64,000 nt of DNA. It comes from Sphingobacteriales bacterium 16-39-50 (lineage in GTDB: Bacteria > Bacteroidota > Bacteroidia > Sphingobacteriales > Sphingobacteriaceae). The DNA lies in NCBI GenBank assembly GCA_002257025.1, contig NCHA01000020.1, forward strand, positions 1-64,000. The letters run 5' to 3'. Positions 10,465 to 19,646 of the stretch are shown here, piece after piece (position 1 is the first letter of the stretch; every line of letters starts with the position of its first letter). The notes beneath the pieces were generated by a model that ran no database searches, was not told the origin of the DNA, and worked only from the letters and a program-made list of their open reading frames with translations. The position numbers were made by a program, and so were the translations under genes.

Positions 10465-11592
10465 ATGTCAAATAAAATAAGAATAGGTCTTGACATTCGT
10501 GACCTCCGGATAGCAAAGACAGGTTCAAGAACTTATCTGGAAGAAATATATAATCAATTTAAGAGTGATAAATACGATTGTGAATTTGTTTTTTTCGACA
10601 CTTCAATTCCGGTTTATACCGGTCAATATAAATTACTTAAATTGATTGAGCATATCCGGTTTATTATTTGGAAGCAAATTATACTCCCAATTAAAGCCAA
10701 CCTTAACCATTGTGATATTCTATTTTGCACAGATTACTTTGTCCCTTATTTTACACCGGGATTCAAAGCCATACCTGTATTCTACGATGCTTTCTTCTTT
10801 GAATATTCCAGCCATTATAATGCCCAATGGCTCAAATTATTTAAGATTTTTGGAGTGAATGCGGCAAAAAAAGCGCCTTTTATTATCACAATAACAGAGT
10901 ACGCCAGAAACAGGATTTCTCATTTTACAGGTATTGACCGCCAAAAAATTAAGGCTATCCATCTTGCACCAAAGAAAATGGCTGTAGCTGAGCCTGAACC
11001 CGGATATACCCCAACATTCAATATTCCTACCTCAAAATTTATTTTGCACGTAGGCACGCTTGAAAAAAGAAAGAATTTAGTCCGCTTGATTGAAGCCTTT
11101 AATTTATTGAGGCTTTCTGGGCATCATGATTATTCGCTGATTCTTGTTGGACAACCTAGTCCAAAGAACGACATGGATGATAGTGCTGCTATTAGTGAGA
11201 TTATTGACAGACTTGGCCTCCGGGACTTCGTCCTGACACCCGGATATGCAAGTGACCAGGATTTGGCATATTTTTATAAATATGCTGAAATATATGCTTT
11301 TCCTTCAATTAATGAGGGATTTGGAGTTCCTGTACTTGAAGCTTTTCATCATCAACTGCCTGTAATTGTATCTGACAACACTTGCCTTCCCGAGGTTGGA
11401 GGCGATGCTGTATTATGCTTCGACCCCTTCAATGTTGAAGATATCAGCAATAAAATGAAGGCCTTGATAGAGGATAAAGAACTTAGATCTGAGCTTATTA
11501 AAAAGGGAAGTGAGCGATTGAAACTTTTTTCCTGGGAGAGGAATGCTGAAGAATTAATAAAAACTTTTAGGGCAGCTGTCAATAAAAATTAG
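10465..11592 (+). CDS. Glycosyltransferase family 4 (GT-B)
   Basis: 375-residue retaining GT4 enzyme. The C-terminal donor site has the E-x7-E motif in NEGFGVPVLEAF (about 280-292), preceded by HVGTLEKRKNLVRLIEAF, the usual GT-B start of the donor domain. I chose the ATG at 10465 because it opens the first Rossmann strand (MSNKIRIGLDIRD); an in-frame TTG at 10438 would add nine residues. It follows the polymerase-like gene closely and is probably in its operon. Sugar specificity is unknown. Confidence 0.85.
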   Translation: MSNKIRIGLDIRDLRIAKTGSRTYLEEIYNQFKSDKYDCEFVFFDTSIPVYTGQYKLLKLIEHIRFIIWKQIILPIKANLNHCDILFCTDYFVPYFTPGFKAIPVFYDAFFFEYSSHYNAQWLKLFKIFGVNAAKKAPFIITITEYARNRISHFTGIDRQKIKAIHLAPKKMAVAEPEPGYTPTFNIPTSKFILHVGTLEKRKNLVRLIEAFNLLRLSGHHDYSLILVGQPSPKNDMDDSAAISEIIDRLGLRDFVLTPGYASDQDLAYFYKYAEIYAFPSINEGFGVPVLEAFHHQLPVIVSDNTCLPEVGGDAVLCFDPFNVEDISNKMKALIEDKELRSELIKKGSERLKLFSWERNAEELIKTFRAAVNKN

Positions 11593-11658
11593 CATTTTCG
11601 TAAACTATTTATCATTTTCTGCGTATTCAAATTGAATACAGGCTATTAAACTAAATAC

Positions 11659-12639
11659 GTGAAGAAAGCTTTAATTTGCGGGGTCTCTGGACAAGATGGT
11701 TCATACCTGGCTAAATTTTTACTGGAAAAAGGGTATTATGTATTTGGAGCATCCCGTGATGCACAAACATCCCCATTTATAAATCTGAAAAAGCTTGGGA
11801 TAAAAGACGATATCAACCTGATGTCTATAAATATTACTGATTTTGGTAATACCCTCGAATGTATCAATAAGATAAAACCAGATGAAGTCTATAACCTTGC
11901 AGGCCAGAGTTCTGTCCGTTTATCTTTTGATCAGCCTCATGAAACACACGAAAGTATAAGTACCGGGAACCTGAATCTTCTGGAAGCAATAAAATTCAGT
12001 AATCTGCCTATTAAGTTGTACAATGCAGGTTCCAGTGAATGTTTTGGTGACAGCAGTATTCCTGCAAATGAAAATACCATTTTTCATCCAAGAAGCCCCT
12101 ATGCTATTGCCAAAGCAACTGCATTCTGGCAAATAGATAATTACAGAGAAGCATATAACCTTTTTGCCTGTACAGGAATACTATTCAATCACGAATCACC
12201 TTTACGACCAGAGCACTTTGTTACTAAAAAGATTATATCCGCAGCCTGCAAGATTCACAGGAACAGATTGAATAAACTTAGTCTGGGTAATATCAATATC
12301 GAACGCGACTGGGGATGGGCGCCTGATTATGTGGAGGCAATGTGGTTGATGATGCAGCAGGATCAACCAAAAGATTATATCATAGCTACCGGCAAGAGCC
12401 ATACACTTAAAGAATTCATTGATTTTACATTCAAGGCTCTGGATTTGAACTGGGAAGAACATGTTGTTATTGACGAAGTGCTGAGGAGGCCTACCGATTT
12501 ACAGATTGGCCGGGCTGATCCAGGAAAAGCTAACAGAGAACTGGATTGGAAAGCTAAACTCGGAATTAATGCAATTATTGAGAACATGATTGAACATGAA
12601 TTAAGCTATTCAAATCTTAACACTCCAAGCTCCTATTAA
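11659..12639 (+). CDS. gmd: GDP-mannose 4,6-dehydratase
   Basis: 326-residue extended SDR that turns GDP-mannose into GDP-4-keto-6-deoxymannose, the precursor of GDP-fucose, GDP-rhamnose or GDP-perosamine. The cofactor motif is GVSGQDGSYLAKFLLEKGY, the Tyr-Lys pair is in SPYAIAK, and NHESPLRPEHFVTKKI and DWGWAPDYVEAMW are Gmd signatures. The start is GTG at 11659, since the Rossmann strand begins within five codons. No fcl or rmd reductase is in the window, so the final sugar is unclear. Last of three genes in the first half of the cluster. Confidence 0.93.
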   Translation: MKKALICGVSGQDGSYLAKFLLEKGYYVFGASRDAQTSPFINLKKLGIKDDINLMSINITDFGNTLECINKIKPDEVYNLAGQSSVRLSFDQPHETHESISTGNLNLLEAIKFSNLPIKLYNAGSSECFGDSSIPANENTIFHPRSPYAIAKATAFWQIDNYREAYNLFACTGILFNHESPLRPEHFVTKKIISAACKIHRNRLNKLSLGNINIERDWGWAPDYVEAMWLMMQQDQPKDYIIATGKSHTLKEFIDFTFKALDLNWEEHVVIDEVLRRPTDLQIGRADPGKANRELDWKAKLGINAIIENMIEHELSYSNLNTPSSY

Positions 12640-12746
12640 ACCTGAGCGGTTCTTAAACGGCGAAAGGATGTGGTGTCACAGGATTTTGGGTAATTGAAAT
12701 GATTGATTATAAAATTCCAATCCTTGGAATAACCGTATTTCTGTGT

Positions 12747-12770
12747 AGCCCGGTGCTTTAGCATCGGGCT
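12747..12770. repeat. REP-like hairpin in the 12640-13076 gap
   Basis: AGCCCGGTGC, a TTTA loop, then GCATCGGGCT form an almost perfect 10-bp hairpin; GGGCTTCAGCCC follows at about 12788. The 437-base gap holds no gene. The hairpin resembles REP-like repeats scattered in Bacteroidota chromosomes and could also end transcription after gmd. Confidence 0.6.
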
Positions 12771-13076
12771 AGGACCAGGATTTCTTGAGGGCTTCAGCCC
12801 AAAACCAAAGCAACCATAACGGAACAAATACTGGTGCTTCAGCGCCAAAATGGTCTTTTGTTTTTGATAATGAATATTATTGAAACACATGAAAGATTTC
12901 CATTTTGGTAAAAAATCCAATGAACCGGTATTATACACAGGGGCTAAAAATCCAGCAATTATCTGATCAGATTAATTCCTGCTTTTACCATTTTAGATTC
13001 TTAGGTTTTAATAACCTATTTTTGAGATGCAGCTTTCATGCAATTCAAAATTAAATCATAGTTTTGCTTATACCTT

Positions 13077-13772
13077 ATGAGTTCAGAAACAGGATTCTTC
13101 CGCAGATACAAGTTTATTGTTGACCGATTCCCAGCTGAATGGAAGAACTATGATATTCTGACTACCCTTTACCGTTTATCTTTCTTTTACTTCCGCGGAA
13201 TGATTCAGCGCTTGTTTTTTAAACGTTCGAGCGGATGGGTATTGGTTGGTAAAGGAGCCTCAATACGTTATGCCCGTCATCTGAGCGTTGGAAGAGACTT
13301 TATAGTTGAGGATTATGCTGAGGTTAATTGTATGACCTATCGCGGGATAGTAGCAGGAGATCGGGTAACAATAGGAAAGCACGCAATCATCAGGCCAACC
13401 AATATTTATGGATCTGCAATTGGAGAAGGTCTCAAAATTGGCAATAACTCCAGTATTGGACCCTATTCATATATTGGATGCTCAGGTTTTATAGAAATAG
13501 GAGACAACGTGATGATGTCGCCAAGAGTAAGCATCTATGCCGAGAACCATTTATTTGACCATCCTGATCTTAGCATAAAAGAGCAGGGAGTAAAAAGAGA
13601 ATTTGTCAAAATAGAAGATGATTGCTGGATTGCTGCCAATACCATAATTCTGGCAGGGGTAACCATCGGGCGCGGGTCAGTTATTGCAGCAGGAAGTGTT
13701 GTTACCAAAGATGTTCCACCCTATAGTATTGTCGGTGGAGTACCGGCAAAAGTCATCAAAAGCCGTAAATAG
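13077..13772 (+). CDS. Hexapeptide-repeat acyltransferase (WcaF/LbetaH type)
   Basis: 231-residue left-handed beta-helix acyltransferase, probably an O-acetyltransferase for the polysaccharide. Hexapeptide repeats run from about 60 to 225, with the catalytic His in ENHLFDHP (about 160) and the C-terminal [22 protein letters not shown] typical of the CysE/WcaF group. The N-terminal 55 residues lie outside the helix. It is followed 35 bases later by asnB-like, which suggests one transcript. Acyl donor and acceptor are inferred from the family only. Confidence 0.88.
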   Translation: MSSETGFFRRYKFIVDRFPAEWKNYDILTTLYRLSFFYFRGMIQRLFFKRSSGWVLVGKGASIRYARHLSVGRDFIVEDYAEVNCMTYRGIVAGDRVTIGKHAIIRPTNIYGSAIGEGLKIGNNSSIGPYSYIGCSGFIEIGDNVMMSPRVSIYAENHLFDHPDLSIKEQGVKREFVKIEDDCWIAANTIILAGVTIGRGSVIAAGSVVTKDVPPYSIVGGVPAKVIKSRK

Positions 13773-13807
13773 ATCGTTTATTTTGATCGAAAAAGAATAA
13801 TCAGATT

Positions 13808-15718
13808 ATGTGTGGTATCATTGGTGTAATCTCAAAAAAGGAATTAAAAAACTTCCGTACAGATTATTTTGATCCCCTTAGTCATGCCCTTGATCAGATG
13901 GAATACCGTGGTCCGGATAATAAGGGAATATGGATGGAAGATGGTATTTGTTTGGGACATCGCCGCTTATCAATTATCGATCTTTCTGCTGATGGCAATC
14001 AGCCATTTCAATCTTCCTGTCAACGGTATGTTATTGTCTTTAATGGTGAAATATATAATTATCAGGAATTAAGATCCGATCTTAAAAAACTCGGTCATAC
14101 CTTCAGAACTGAAAGCGATACAGAAGTTATAATAGCTGCATATATTCAATACGGAAAAGACTTCTGCAGGTTTCTGAGGGGAATGTTCGCCCTGGTTATT
14201 TATGACCGGGAAGAGAAGCAGGTAGTTTTCGCTCGCGACAGATTAGGCAAAAAACCTCTCTTTATATATGAAAATGAGGGACTTATAATATTTTCTTCGG
14301 AAATAAAATTCTTTCATGCCTTCAAAAATATAGCACTTGAAATAAATGAGGAAAGCCTGTTGAATTTTCTCTCTTTGCAATACATTCCAGGTCCGGCTAC
14401 CATTTATAAAAAAATAAAACAGATTAGTCCGGCTAAGGTTTATGCGCATGATTTGAGCAAGAACAAAGGAGAAACAATTACTTACTGGAATATGTTCGAC
14501 CATGTTGGCGAGCGAAAAGAGATACCTGAGATCGAAGAGATAGACAGCCTTCTCGAAGAGAGTATAAAGTACAGACTGGTTGCCAATGTTGATATAGGAT
14601 TGTTGCTTAGCGGGGGAATCGACTCTTCCCTGCTTGCCTGCTACATGCATAAACTGGCCGGAAAAAAAGTAAAAGCCTTTAATGTTGGTTTCGCAGATAA
14701 ATCTATTGATGAATCTGTCTTTGCACAAAAAGTCGCTGCTTCCCTCGACCTCGACCTAATAAGCCTCAGGCTCGAAGATATTACAGCTGAAAATTTCTCC
14801 AATTCTATCTATCATGCCGATCAGCCACTTGGCGATTCGGCCATAATTCCCACCTACCTGATTTCTAAATCAATTGCACAGCATGTTAAAGTGGTCTTAT
14901 CGGGAGAAGGTGCCGACGAACTCTTTCACGGCTACGACCATTATCGTTATGAGAAATATTTTTACCAATTAGGAAAATTTCCTTTTGATGGAGCCAGCGC
15001 ATTGATGGAAATTATCTCGGGCCTTGGAATTCATAAATTTGACAAAGTCAGGAATAAACTCCGTAGTATAGGATCATTCAAAAAAGATACCGGTGTTTCC
15101 AGATGGACTTCTATTCTTAGTCCGGAATTAAGCCAAAGCTATCTGAAGAATGCGAAACAGAATACTGGAAACTACGAAATTCAATTTAACAGTTTTCTTC
15201 AGGACTTTGGAAAAAAATCAGGAAAACTGGAGTCAAGTCTCATGCTGGATCTGCTAACCTGGTTACCCGACGACCTGCTGGTAAAAACAGACCGCATGAT
15301 GATGGCCTGTAGTGTAGAGGCGCGTACTCCATTTTTGGATCATCATCTGGTTGAAGAGGTCTTAAGATCATCTTCTCATTTCAATCAACCTTTATTTCAG
15401 TCAAAAAATTATCTGAGGCAATTATTAAAAAAGAAACTGTCGCCCTCAGTATCTGAGCTGATATCAAACCGGCCAAAACAAGGTTTTGAAACTCCGAAAC
15501 TACAATGGCTAAATTCCAGCCTGTCTCAACTTTCTTCCTATTTATTTTCGGAAGAAAACCTGAAAAATAATCCATACCTGAATGCCGGGATGGTCAGAAC
15601 GTTGTGGCAGGATGCTAAAAAACAGAAACACGGAACAAATAACCGCTTAGTCTGGAACATTTTTTGCTTTTTGGAGTGGCACAGACAACATGAATCTAAA
15701 TTCGGATTTACGAAATGA
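13808..15718 (+). CDS. asnB: Asparagine synthase (glutamine-hydrolysing)
   Basis: 636-residue two-domain enzyme. The N-terminal class II glutaminase begins with Cys2 in MCGIIGVISKK, which fixes the start, and has MEYRGPDNKG and FNGEIYNYQELR. The synthetase domain has the ATP pyrophosphatase loop LLLSGGIDSSLLA (about 268) and SGEGADELFHGYDHY (about 370). In polysaccharide clusters such paralogues often amidate uronic acids instead of making free asparagine, so the true acceptor may be a sugar acid. Its stop overlaps the next gene's ATG (ATGA), which implies translational coupling. Confidence 0.9.
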   Translation: MCGIIGVISKKELKNFRTDYFDPLSHALDQMEYRGPDNKGIWMEDGICLGHRRLSIIDLSADGNQPFQSSCQRYVIVFNGEIYNYQELRSDLKKLGHTFRTESDTEVIIAAYIQYGKDFCRFLRGMFALVIYDREEKQVVFARDRLGKKPLFIYENEGLIIFSSEIKFFHAFKNIALEINEESLLNFLSLQYIPGPATIYKKIKQISPAKVYAHDLSKNKGETITYWNMFDHVGERKEIPEIEEIDSLLEESIKYRLVANVDIGLLLSGGIDSSLLACYMHKLAGKKVKAFNVGFADKSIDESVFAQKVAASLDLDLISLRLEDITAENFSNSIYHADQPLGDSAIIPTYLISKSIAQHVKVVLSGEGADELFHGYDHYRYEKYFYQLGKFPFDGASALMEIISGLGIHKFDKVRNKLRSIGSFKKDTGVSRWTSILSPELSQSYLKNAKQNTGNYEIQFNSFLQDFGKKSGKLESSLMLDLLTWLPDDLLVKTDRMMMACSVEARTPFLDHHLVEEVLRSSSHFNQPLFQSKNYLRQLLKKKLSPSVSELISNRPKQGFETPKLQWLNSSLSQLSSYLFSEENLKNNPYLNAGMVRTLWQDAKKQKHGTNNRLVWNIFCFLEWHRQHESKFGFTK

Positions 15719-16881
15719 AGGAAAATATCCTGTTAGTAGGGCACAGTGGCGATATGTATGGTGCAAGCCGCTCATTGATTAAGCTGGTTCGGATCCTGGA
15801 TAAGAACTATAAAGTATACGTATTATTACCTGAAGCCGGAATCCTTCATAAAGAATTAAGTAATATCCTGTCCGGCGACAGAATTCTGATACTCGAAAAC
15901 CTCTATATCTTTACACGAAAATCCTTTAAACTAAAATACATCGGATCAACGATGGCCCGGTTTATCAACAATCTTTTTAAGATAAGAAAGATCATTAGCA
16001 GATATGACATCAGGATCATCCATACCAATTCGGGCGTAGTTCCGGCTCCTGCACTTGCTGCAAAAATCTCAGGGCGAAAACACATCTGGCATATCCGGGA
16101 ATGGTTTGGTGATTTTAAAAAATTCTGGCCAATTTACTCGGCTTATATGACCAGATTTTCGGACAGGGTAGTTTGTGTATCAAAAACCATGGCTGATCAA
16201 TTTAATGGTCATAAAAAGGTAATAACTATTTATAATGGTTTTGAAATTCCTCAGATCAAAACACAAATTTCAATCCCGGAAGTGCTGCGGCAAAACCTGA
16301 ATCAGGCAGACCTGATTCTGGGTTGTACATCAAGAATAAGACTTATAAGAAAAGGCCAGGAATACCTGATTGAAGCAATTGGAATTATCACTCAAAAAAC
16401 CGGGAAAAATATTCAGGCAGTATTGATTGGGGATTATGTTCCGGGCTATGAATGGCAAAAAGATACTATTTCAGCCCTGATCAAAAAATACCACCTTGAA
16501 GACCGCATACATTTTATGGGGCATTTAGCTAATCCTCTTCCATATTACAAATTATTTGATGTTTTTGTCTTGCCTTCGGGCGAGCCGGAACCTTTTGGAG
16601 GCGTTATCATGGAAGCTATGAGTTTGGCTTTGCCTGTAATTGGATCAAACGCAGGAGGGACTACAGAACAAATTGCGAATGCACAGAATGGTTATTTGTT
16701 TGAAAATAAAAATGCAGAAGACCTTGCAGATAAGATCGGACTTTTTCTGAATGATCCTTTAAGCATAAAATTATTCGGAAAATGTTCAAATGAAAGGGTA
16801 GAAAAATACTTCAGTCTGGAACTGCATAAAAAAAATATCCTGAGGCTATATGAGGAAATGATTGATCCTATGAATCTTTAG
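15715..16881 (+). CDS. Glycosyltransferase family 4
   Basis: 388-residue GT-B enzyme. The N-terminal acceptor domain starts LLVGHSGDMYGASRSLIKL, and the donor-binding E-x7-E lies in GEPEPFGGVIMEAMS (about 293-307), followed by the SNAGGTTEQI loop. The ATG overlaps the asnB stop by four bases. It is the last gene of the 13077-16881 run. Predicted cytosolic or peripheral to the inner membrane; sugar specificity not inferable. Confidence 0.87.
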   Translation: MKENILLVGHSGDMYGASRSLIKLVRILDKNYKVYVLLPEAGILHKELSNILSGDRILILENLYIFTRKSFKLKYIGSTMARFINNLFKIRKIISRYDIRIIHTNSGVVPAPALAAKISGRKHIWHIREWFGDFKKFWPIYSAYMTRFSDRVVCVSKTMADQFNGHKKVITIYNGFEIPQIKTQISIPEVLRQNLNQADLILGCTSRIRLIRKGQEYLIEAIGIITQKTGKNIQAVLIGDYVPGYEWQKDTISALIKKYHLEDRIHFMGHLANPLPYYKLFDVFVLPSGEPEPFGGVIMEAMSLALPVIGSNAGGTTEQIANAQNGYLFENKNAEDLADKIGLFLNDPLSIKLFGKCSNERVEKYFSLELHKKNILRLYEEMIDPMNL

Positions 16882-16980
16882 ACAACTTGATCAGTACAAG
16901 GTGCGGTGATAACACGGACAAGAGAGTAATAGCAACTTAGGCTAGCAAACGCGTAATATAATTAGTGTAGCATCGGGAGG

Positions 16981-16996
16981 TTCCCGCTTTCGGGAA
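16981..16996. repeat. Short hairpin repeat in the 16882-17251 gap
   Basis: TTCCCG-cttt-CGGGAA is a perfect small hairpin inside a 370-base gene-free stretch. It resembles the other G/C-rich interspersed hairpins of the cluster. Nothing else in the gap is convincing. Confidence 0.5.
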
Positions 16997-17251
16997 TGAC
17001 ATGCGTTGTTGGGGGGCTGAGGAGATTCCAGCTGGAACCTCATTGTAACCAGACACTGATCTTAAATTTGTTAATCTGCCTTTTTTATACTCCTTCCTAA
17101 GGCCCGGTATTAAGCAAACAAAAAGTATAAGAAGGGCTAAAAATCATACTTCAAAACCGGATATCAGTGCTTTCATGCATTGCCTTTCATACAAGATCAG
17201 GGAAGTAAATTTATTCCAATAAGTACTATATTACATGCATAAAATGCAACC

Positions 17252-18118
17252 ATGAAAAAAACCTCCCCCCTGCTTCTTTCTTTCCTGCTGGTATTGCCTG
17301 CATTTCTCTCTGCACAAAGCGGAAAGGTATTTGATAATCAGATCCTGAATTCTAAAATCTTAAAATCAGATCGCAAATATGCTATCTATCTGCCGGCTGA
17401 TTACGATTCTTCACAGCGATCCTACCCGGTGCTGTATTTATTGCACGGACAGGGTGGAGATCAGGCAAACTGGATTGATTATGGCGATCTTCAGCAAATT
17501 GCTGATCATGCCATCAATAATGGAAATGCCACACCAATGATTATTGTGATGCCTGATGCAACAAGTGGCAGAAGTGGTTATTTTAATGATATTCGTGGCG
17601 ACTGGAATTATGAAGATTTCTTTTTCCAGGAGCTGATTCCTTTTATTGAGAAAAAATACCGCGTAAAATCCATAAAACGTTCGCGTGCCATTTCCGGACT
17701 TTCAATGGGTGGTGGCGGGACTTTCATGTATGCTCTGCGCCATCCGGAACTATTTTCTGCAGCCTACCCAATCAGCGCTTATGTTGGTCCGGCGAACCTC
17801 GAAGCCGCCAAATTAAGACTGAAAGCAGAAGAATTGAAATTAGCAGATTCGGTTGTGTCGAAGTATTACGAACAACACAATGCCATTTCCTTAATTAACA
17901 ATATGCCCGACGATCAGAAAAAGGCCGTTAAATGGTATATCGACTGTGGCGACGATGACTACCTTGAAGAAGGAAACTATCTTGCCCACAGAGCCATGCT
18001 AAAAAAAGAAATCCCACACGAATTCCGGATCAATGATGGCGGACATAACTGGACCTATTGGAGAACGGCACTTCCAAAAGTGCTGGAGTTTGTTTCGAGA
18101 GCGTTTAGGGCGTCTTAA
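17252..18118 (+). CDS. Secreted alpha/beta-hydrolase esterase (esterase D / feruloyl esterase family)
   Basis: 288-residue exported protein with a signal peptide (residues 1-21, ending LSAQ). It belongs to the putative esterase family PF00756: LYLLHGQGGDQANWIDYG forms the oxyanion region, the nucleophile Ser is in SGLSMGGGG (about 148), and the His is in DGGHNWTYW near the C-terminus. Such enzymes cleave acyl esters from carbohydrates or small thiol adducts. It stands alone between the polysaccharide cluster and the tRNA-Val insertion site, so the substrate is open. Confidence 0.85.
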   Translation: MKKTSPLLLSFLLVLPAFLSAQSGKVFDNQILNSKILKSDRKYAIYLPADYDSSQRSYPVLYLLHGQGGDQANWIDYGDLQQIADHAINNGNATPMIIVMPDATSGRSGYFNDIRGDWNYEDFFFQELIPFIEKKYRVKSIKRSRAISGLSMGGGGTFMYALRHPELFSAAYPISAYVGPANLEAAKLRLKAEELKLADSVVSKYYEQHNAISLINNMPDDQKKAVKWYIDCGDDDYLEEGNYLAHRAMLKKEIPHEFRINDGGHNWTYWRTALPKVLEFVSRAFRAS

Positions 18119-18322
18119 ATGGAGGTGGCAGTTTAGGATCGAGTGTTTACCTCCTTGATATAAAAGAATGGGTTGAGTTTTGTGAATTTGGGCTATTCAC
18201 TAATTTGTTTCGCTTCACACTCATTTCCAATTTCTAAGTAATACTTAAAGAAGCAAGGAAAATTAACCAGAGAGGTACAAACAAACAGAGATCAGAGATG
18301 TTGTGTCTTAGCGATAAAGCAG

Positions 18323-18354
18323 AAAACCCTTCAGAAATTAATCTGAAGGGTTTT
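18323..18354 (-). terminator. Intrinsic terminator, probably of the original tRNA-Val
   Basis: AAAACCCTTCAGA pairs with TCTGAAGGGTTTT around a short A/T loop. It lies 67 bases beyond the stranded tRNA-Val 3' piece and would have ended the tRNA transcript before element A inserted. It now probably also ends transcripts coming out of element A. The rest of 18119-18420 holds no gene. Confidence 0.65.
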
Positions 18355-18420
18355 GTTTCTTAGACCTTCTACTCATGGTAGGTGGCCGATGACCTCCTTC
18401 GCTAAAGCTTCGGCGGTCGC

Positions 18421-18450
18421 GTGGGAGATACTGGGTTCGAACCAGTGACC
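18421..18450 (-). repeat. attL of element A: stranded 3' end of tRNA-Val
   Basis: These 30 bases are identical to 45237-45266, the T arm and 3' acceptor strand of the intact tRNA-Val. Homology stops abruptly at 18451. This is the piece of the tRNA left on the chromosome side when element A integrated into the tRNA 3' end. Confidence 0.9.
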
Positions 18451-18529
18451 AAATTAGAGGTCAAATGTGCCTTTAAAGGTGTTTTAAGAGGGTTTGTCTT
18501 TTTCATTTTTGTACAATTATGCAAGTTTA

Positions 18530-18550
18530 TGGCAGAGTTATGGCAGAGTT
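18530..18550. promoter_or_regulatory. Arm-type integrase site pair, left end of element A
   Basis: TGGCAGAGTT occurs at 18530 and again at 18541, an 11-base period. A matching pair lies at 45176 and 45187 near the other end, in the same orientation and with the same spacing. This fits tandem arm sites for the element A integrase. The first copy overlaps the stop codon of the small gene at 18538. Confidence 0.65.
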
Positions 18551-18711
18551 TTATGAGGTTCAATTTTAATCATATCCAAGTTGAAGTTTTCCAAATTCTC
18601 CTTACCCCATGCTAATGCTTTCTCATAAGCACTTGGACCTTGGAATTGCACAGAGTCCTTCTGGAAATTCTTTTTACAATTCAGATATTCAATAATATAT
18701 TTTTCTTCCAT
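18538..18711 (-). CDS. Small conserved mobile-element protein (57 aa), paralogue of 54199
   Basis: 57 residues starting MEEKYIIEYLNCKKNFQKDS, too short for usual ORF cut-offs. It is about 80 percent identical over its first 50 residues to the product at 54199-54366 in element B, which strongly supports it being a real protein. It contains a single Cys and no membrane segment. Its stop codon overlaps the arm-type repeat at the element end. RadC lies just upstream on the same strand. Function unknown. Confidence 0.75.
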   Translation of the reverse strand: MEEKYIIEYLNCKKNFQKDSVQFQGPSAYEKALAWGKENLENFNLDMIKIEPHKTLP

Positions 18712-18789
18712 ATTTATTGGTTTCTATAGTGGTGGTTACGTTACTTTAATTATTTACTGTATAAAATCAGAAGATCCTCCAATTCATTG

Positions 18790-19134
18790 TTACAAATACC
18801 CTTCATCTGCAAAGCTAAAATATGAATCTCTAGTTAGGATTATATGATCTAGTACTGGAAGGTCGAGGAATTGTCCTGCTGCTTTCAATTTCTTTGTAAG
18901 TTCTATATCTGCCTGACTAGGTCTTAAATTTCCAGAAGGATGATTATGTACCAAGACAATCGAAGCAGCATTACATTTAAGAGCAGTAACATAGATAACT
19001 TTTGGATCACAGATGGTACCTGCTGTTCCACCAACACTGATAGGTACAATTCCCAAAACCCGATGTGCCCGATTCAGGAGAATGATTTTAAACTCTTCTA
19101 TGAACTCGATTATCTCAAAGTTCCAATTACTCAT
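18790..19134 (-). CDS. radC: RadC-like JAB/MPN domain protein (short form)
   Basis: 114 residues covering only the C-terminal MPN/JAB domain of RadC. The metal ligands are present in HNHPSGN followed by SQAD (H-x-H-x10-D). Short RadC proteins are very common on Bacteroidota mobile elements; the biochemical role is not settled, but the family fold is a metalloprotease/DUB fold. It lacks the helix-hairpin-helix region and is 40 residues shorter at the N-terminus than the element B copy (58179-58643). It sits beside the 57-residue protein, a pairing also found loosely in element B. Confidence 0.85.
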   Translation of the reverse strand: MSNWNFEIIEFIEEFKIILLNRAHRVLGIVPISVGGTAGTICDPKVIYVTALKCNAASIVLVHNHPSGNLRPSQADIELTKKLKAAGQFLDLPVLDHIILTRDSYFSFADEGYL

Positions 19135-19240
19135 AATGATTTGAATTAATTATGGAACTCAGTCATGCTTTAAGATCAACTAAGCAAAGGAGGAGAGGAA
19201 TAAATGGACAGTGCATGGTTATGTGGGTTTATGCCTAGCT

Positions 19241-19298
19241 CCTTTAAGCGTGTTGAGCTTACAAGCATAAATTTGTGTAGTCATTAATAAAAAAAATA
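19241..19298. repeat. Intergenic repeat alpha, copy 1
   Basis: Begins CCTTTAAGCGTGTTGAGCTT, continues with AAGCATAAATTTG and ends in an A run. Related copies are at 20826 and 21183. All lie between the first genes of element A. Confidence 0.6.
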
Positions 19299-19325
19299 AT
19301 CAATCAATTTGAAGTCTCTGAGTCA

Positions 19326-19378
19326 CCTACACTTTTTCATTTATATAGGGTTTTATACCCCTGTTTTCAAAGTGTAGG
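19326..19378. repeat. Palindromic repeat beta, copy 1
   Basis: 53 bases with inverted ends CCTACACTT / AAGTGTAGG and an inner A/T-rich core containing AGGGTTTTATACCCC. Copies lie at 19526 and 20968. Confidence 0.7.
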
Positions 19379-19525
19379 TAAATTATATTGTGAGTGATGG
19401 AATTTTACCTTTTTTAAAAGTTACTGAGCTTGGGTTAGTTTTAATACAAATGCAATAAAAAGGTACTGTAATACGCAATTCTTATAATTCAGTGGGAAGC
19501 GATAGTGAATAACTATTTTTCATTA

Positions 19526-19578
19526 CCTACACTTTTTTTGATTTTAGGGTTTTATACACCCTGTTTTGCAAGTGTAGG
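19526..19578. repeat. Palindromic repeat beta, copy 2
   Basis: 53 bases with the same inverted ends and core as copy 1, exactly 200 bases to its right. It lies 69 bases past the stop codon of the 19647-20717 gene. Confidence 0.7.
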
Positions 19579-19646
19579 TTTTAGATATTTAATACTATAC
19601 TGTTGATTATTTTGAAAGGTGCAAAAAATGAAAGTATAATTGAACC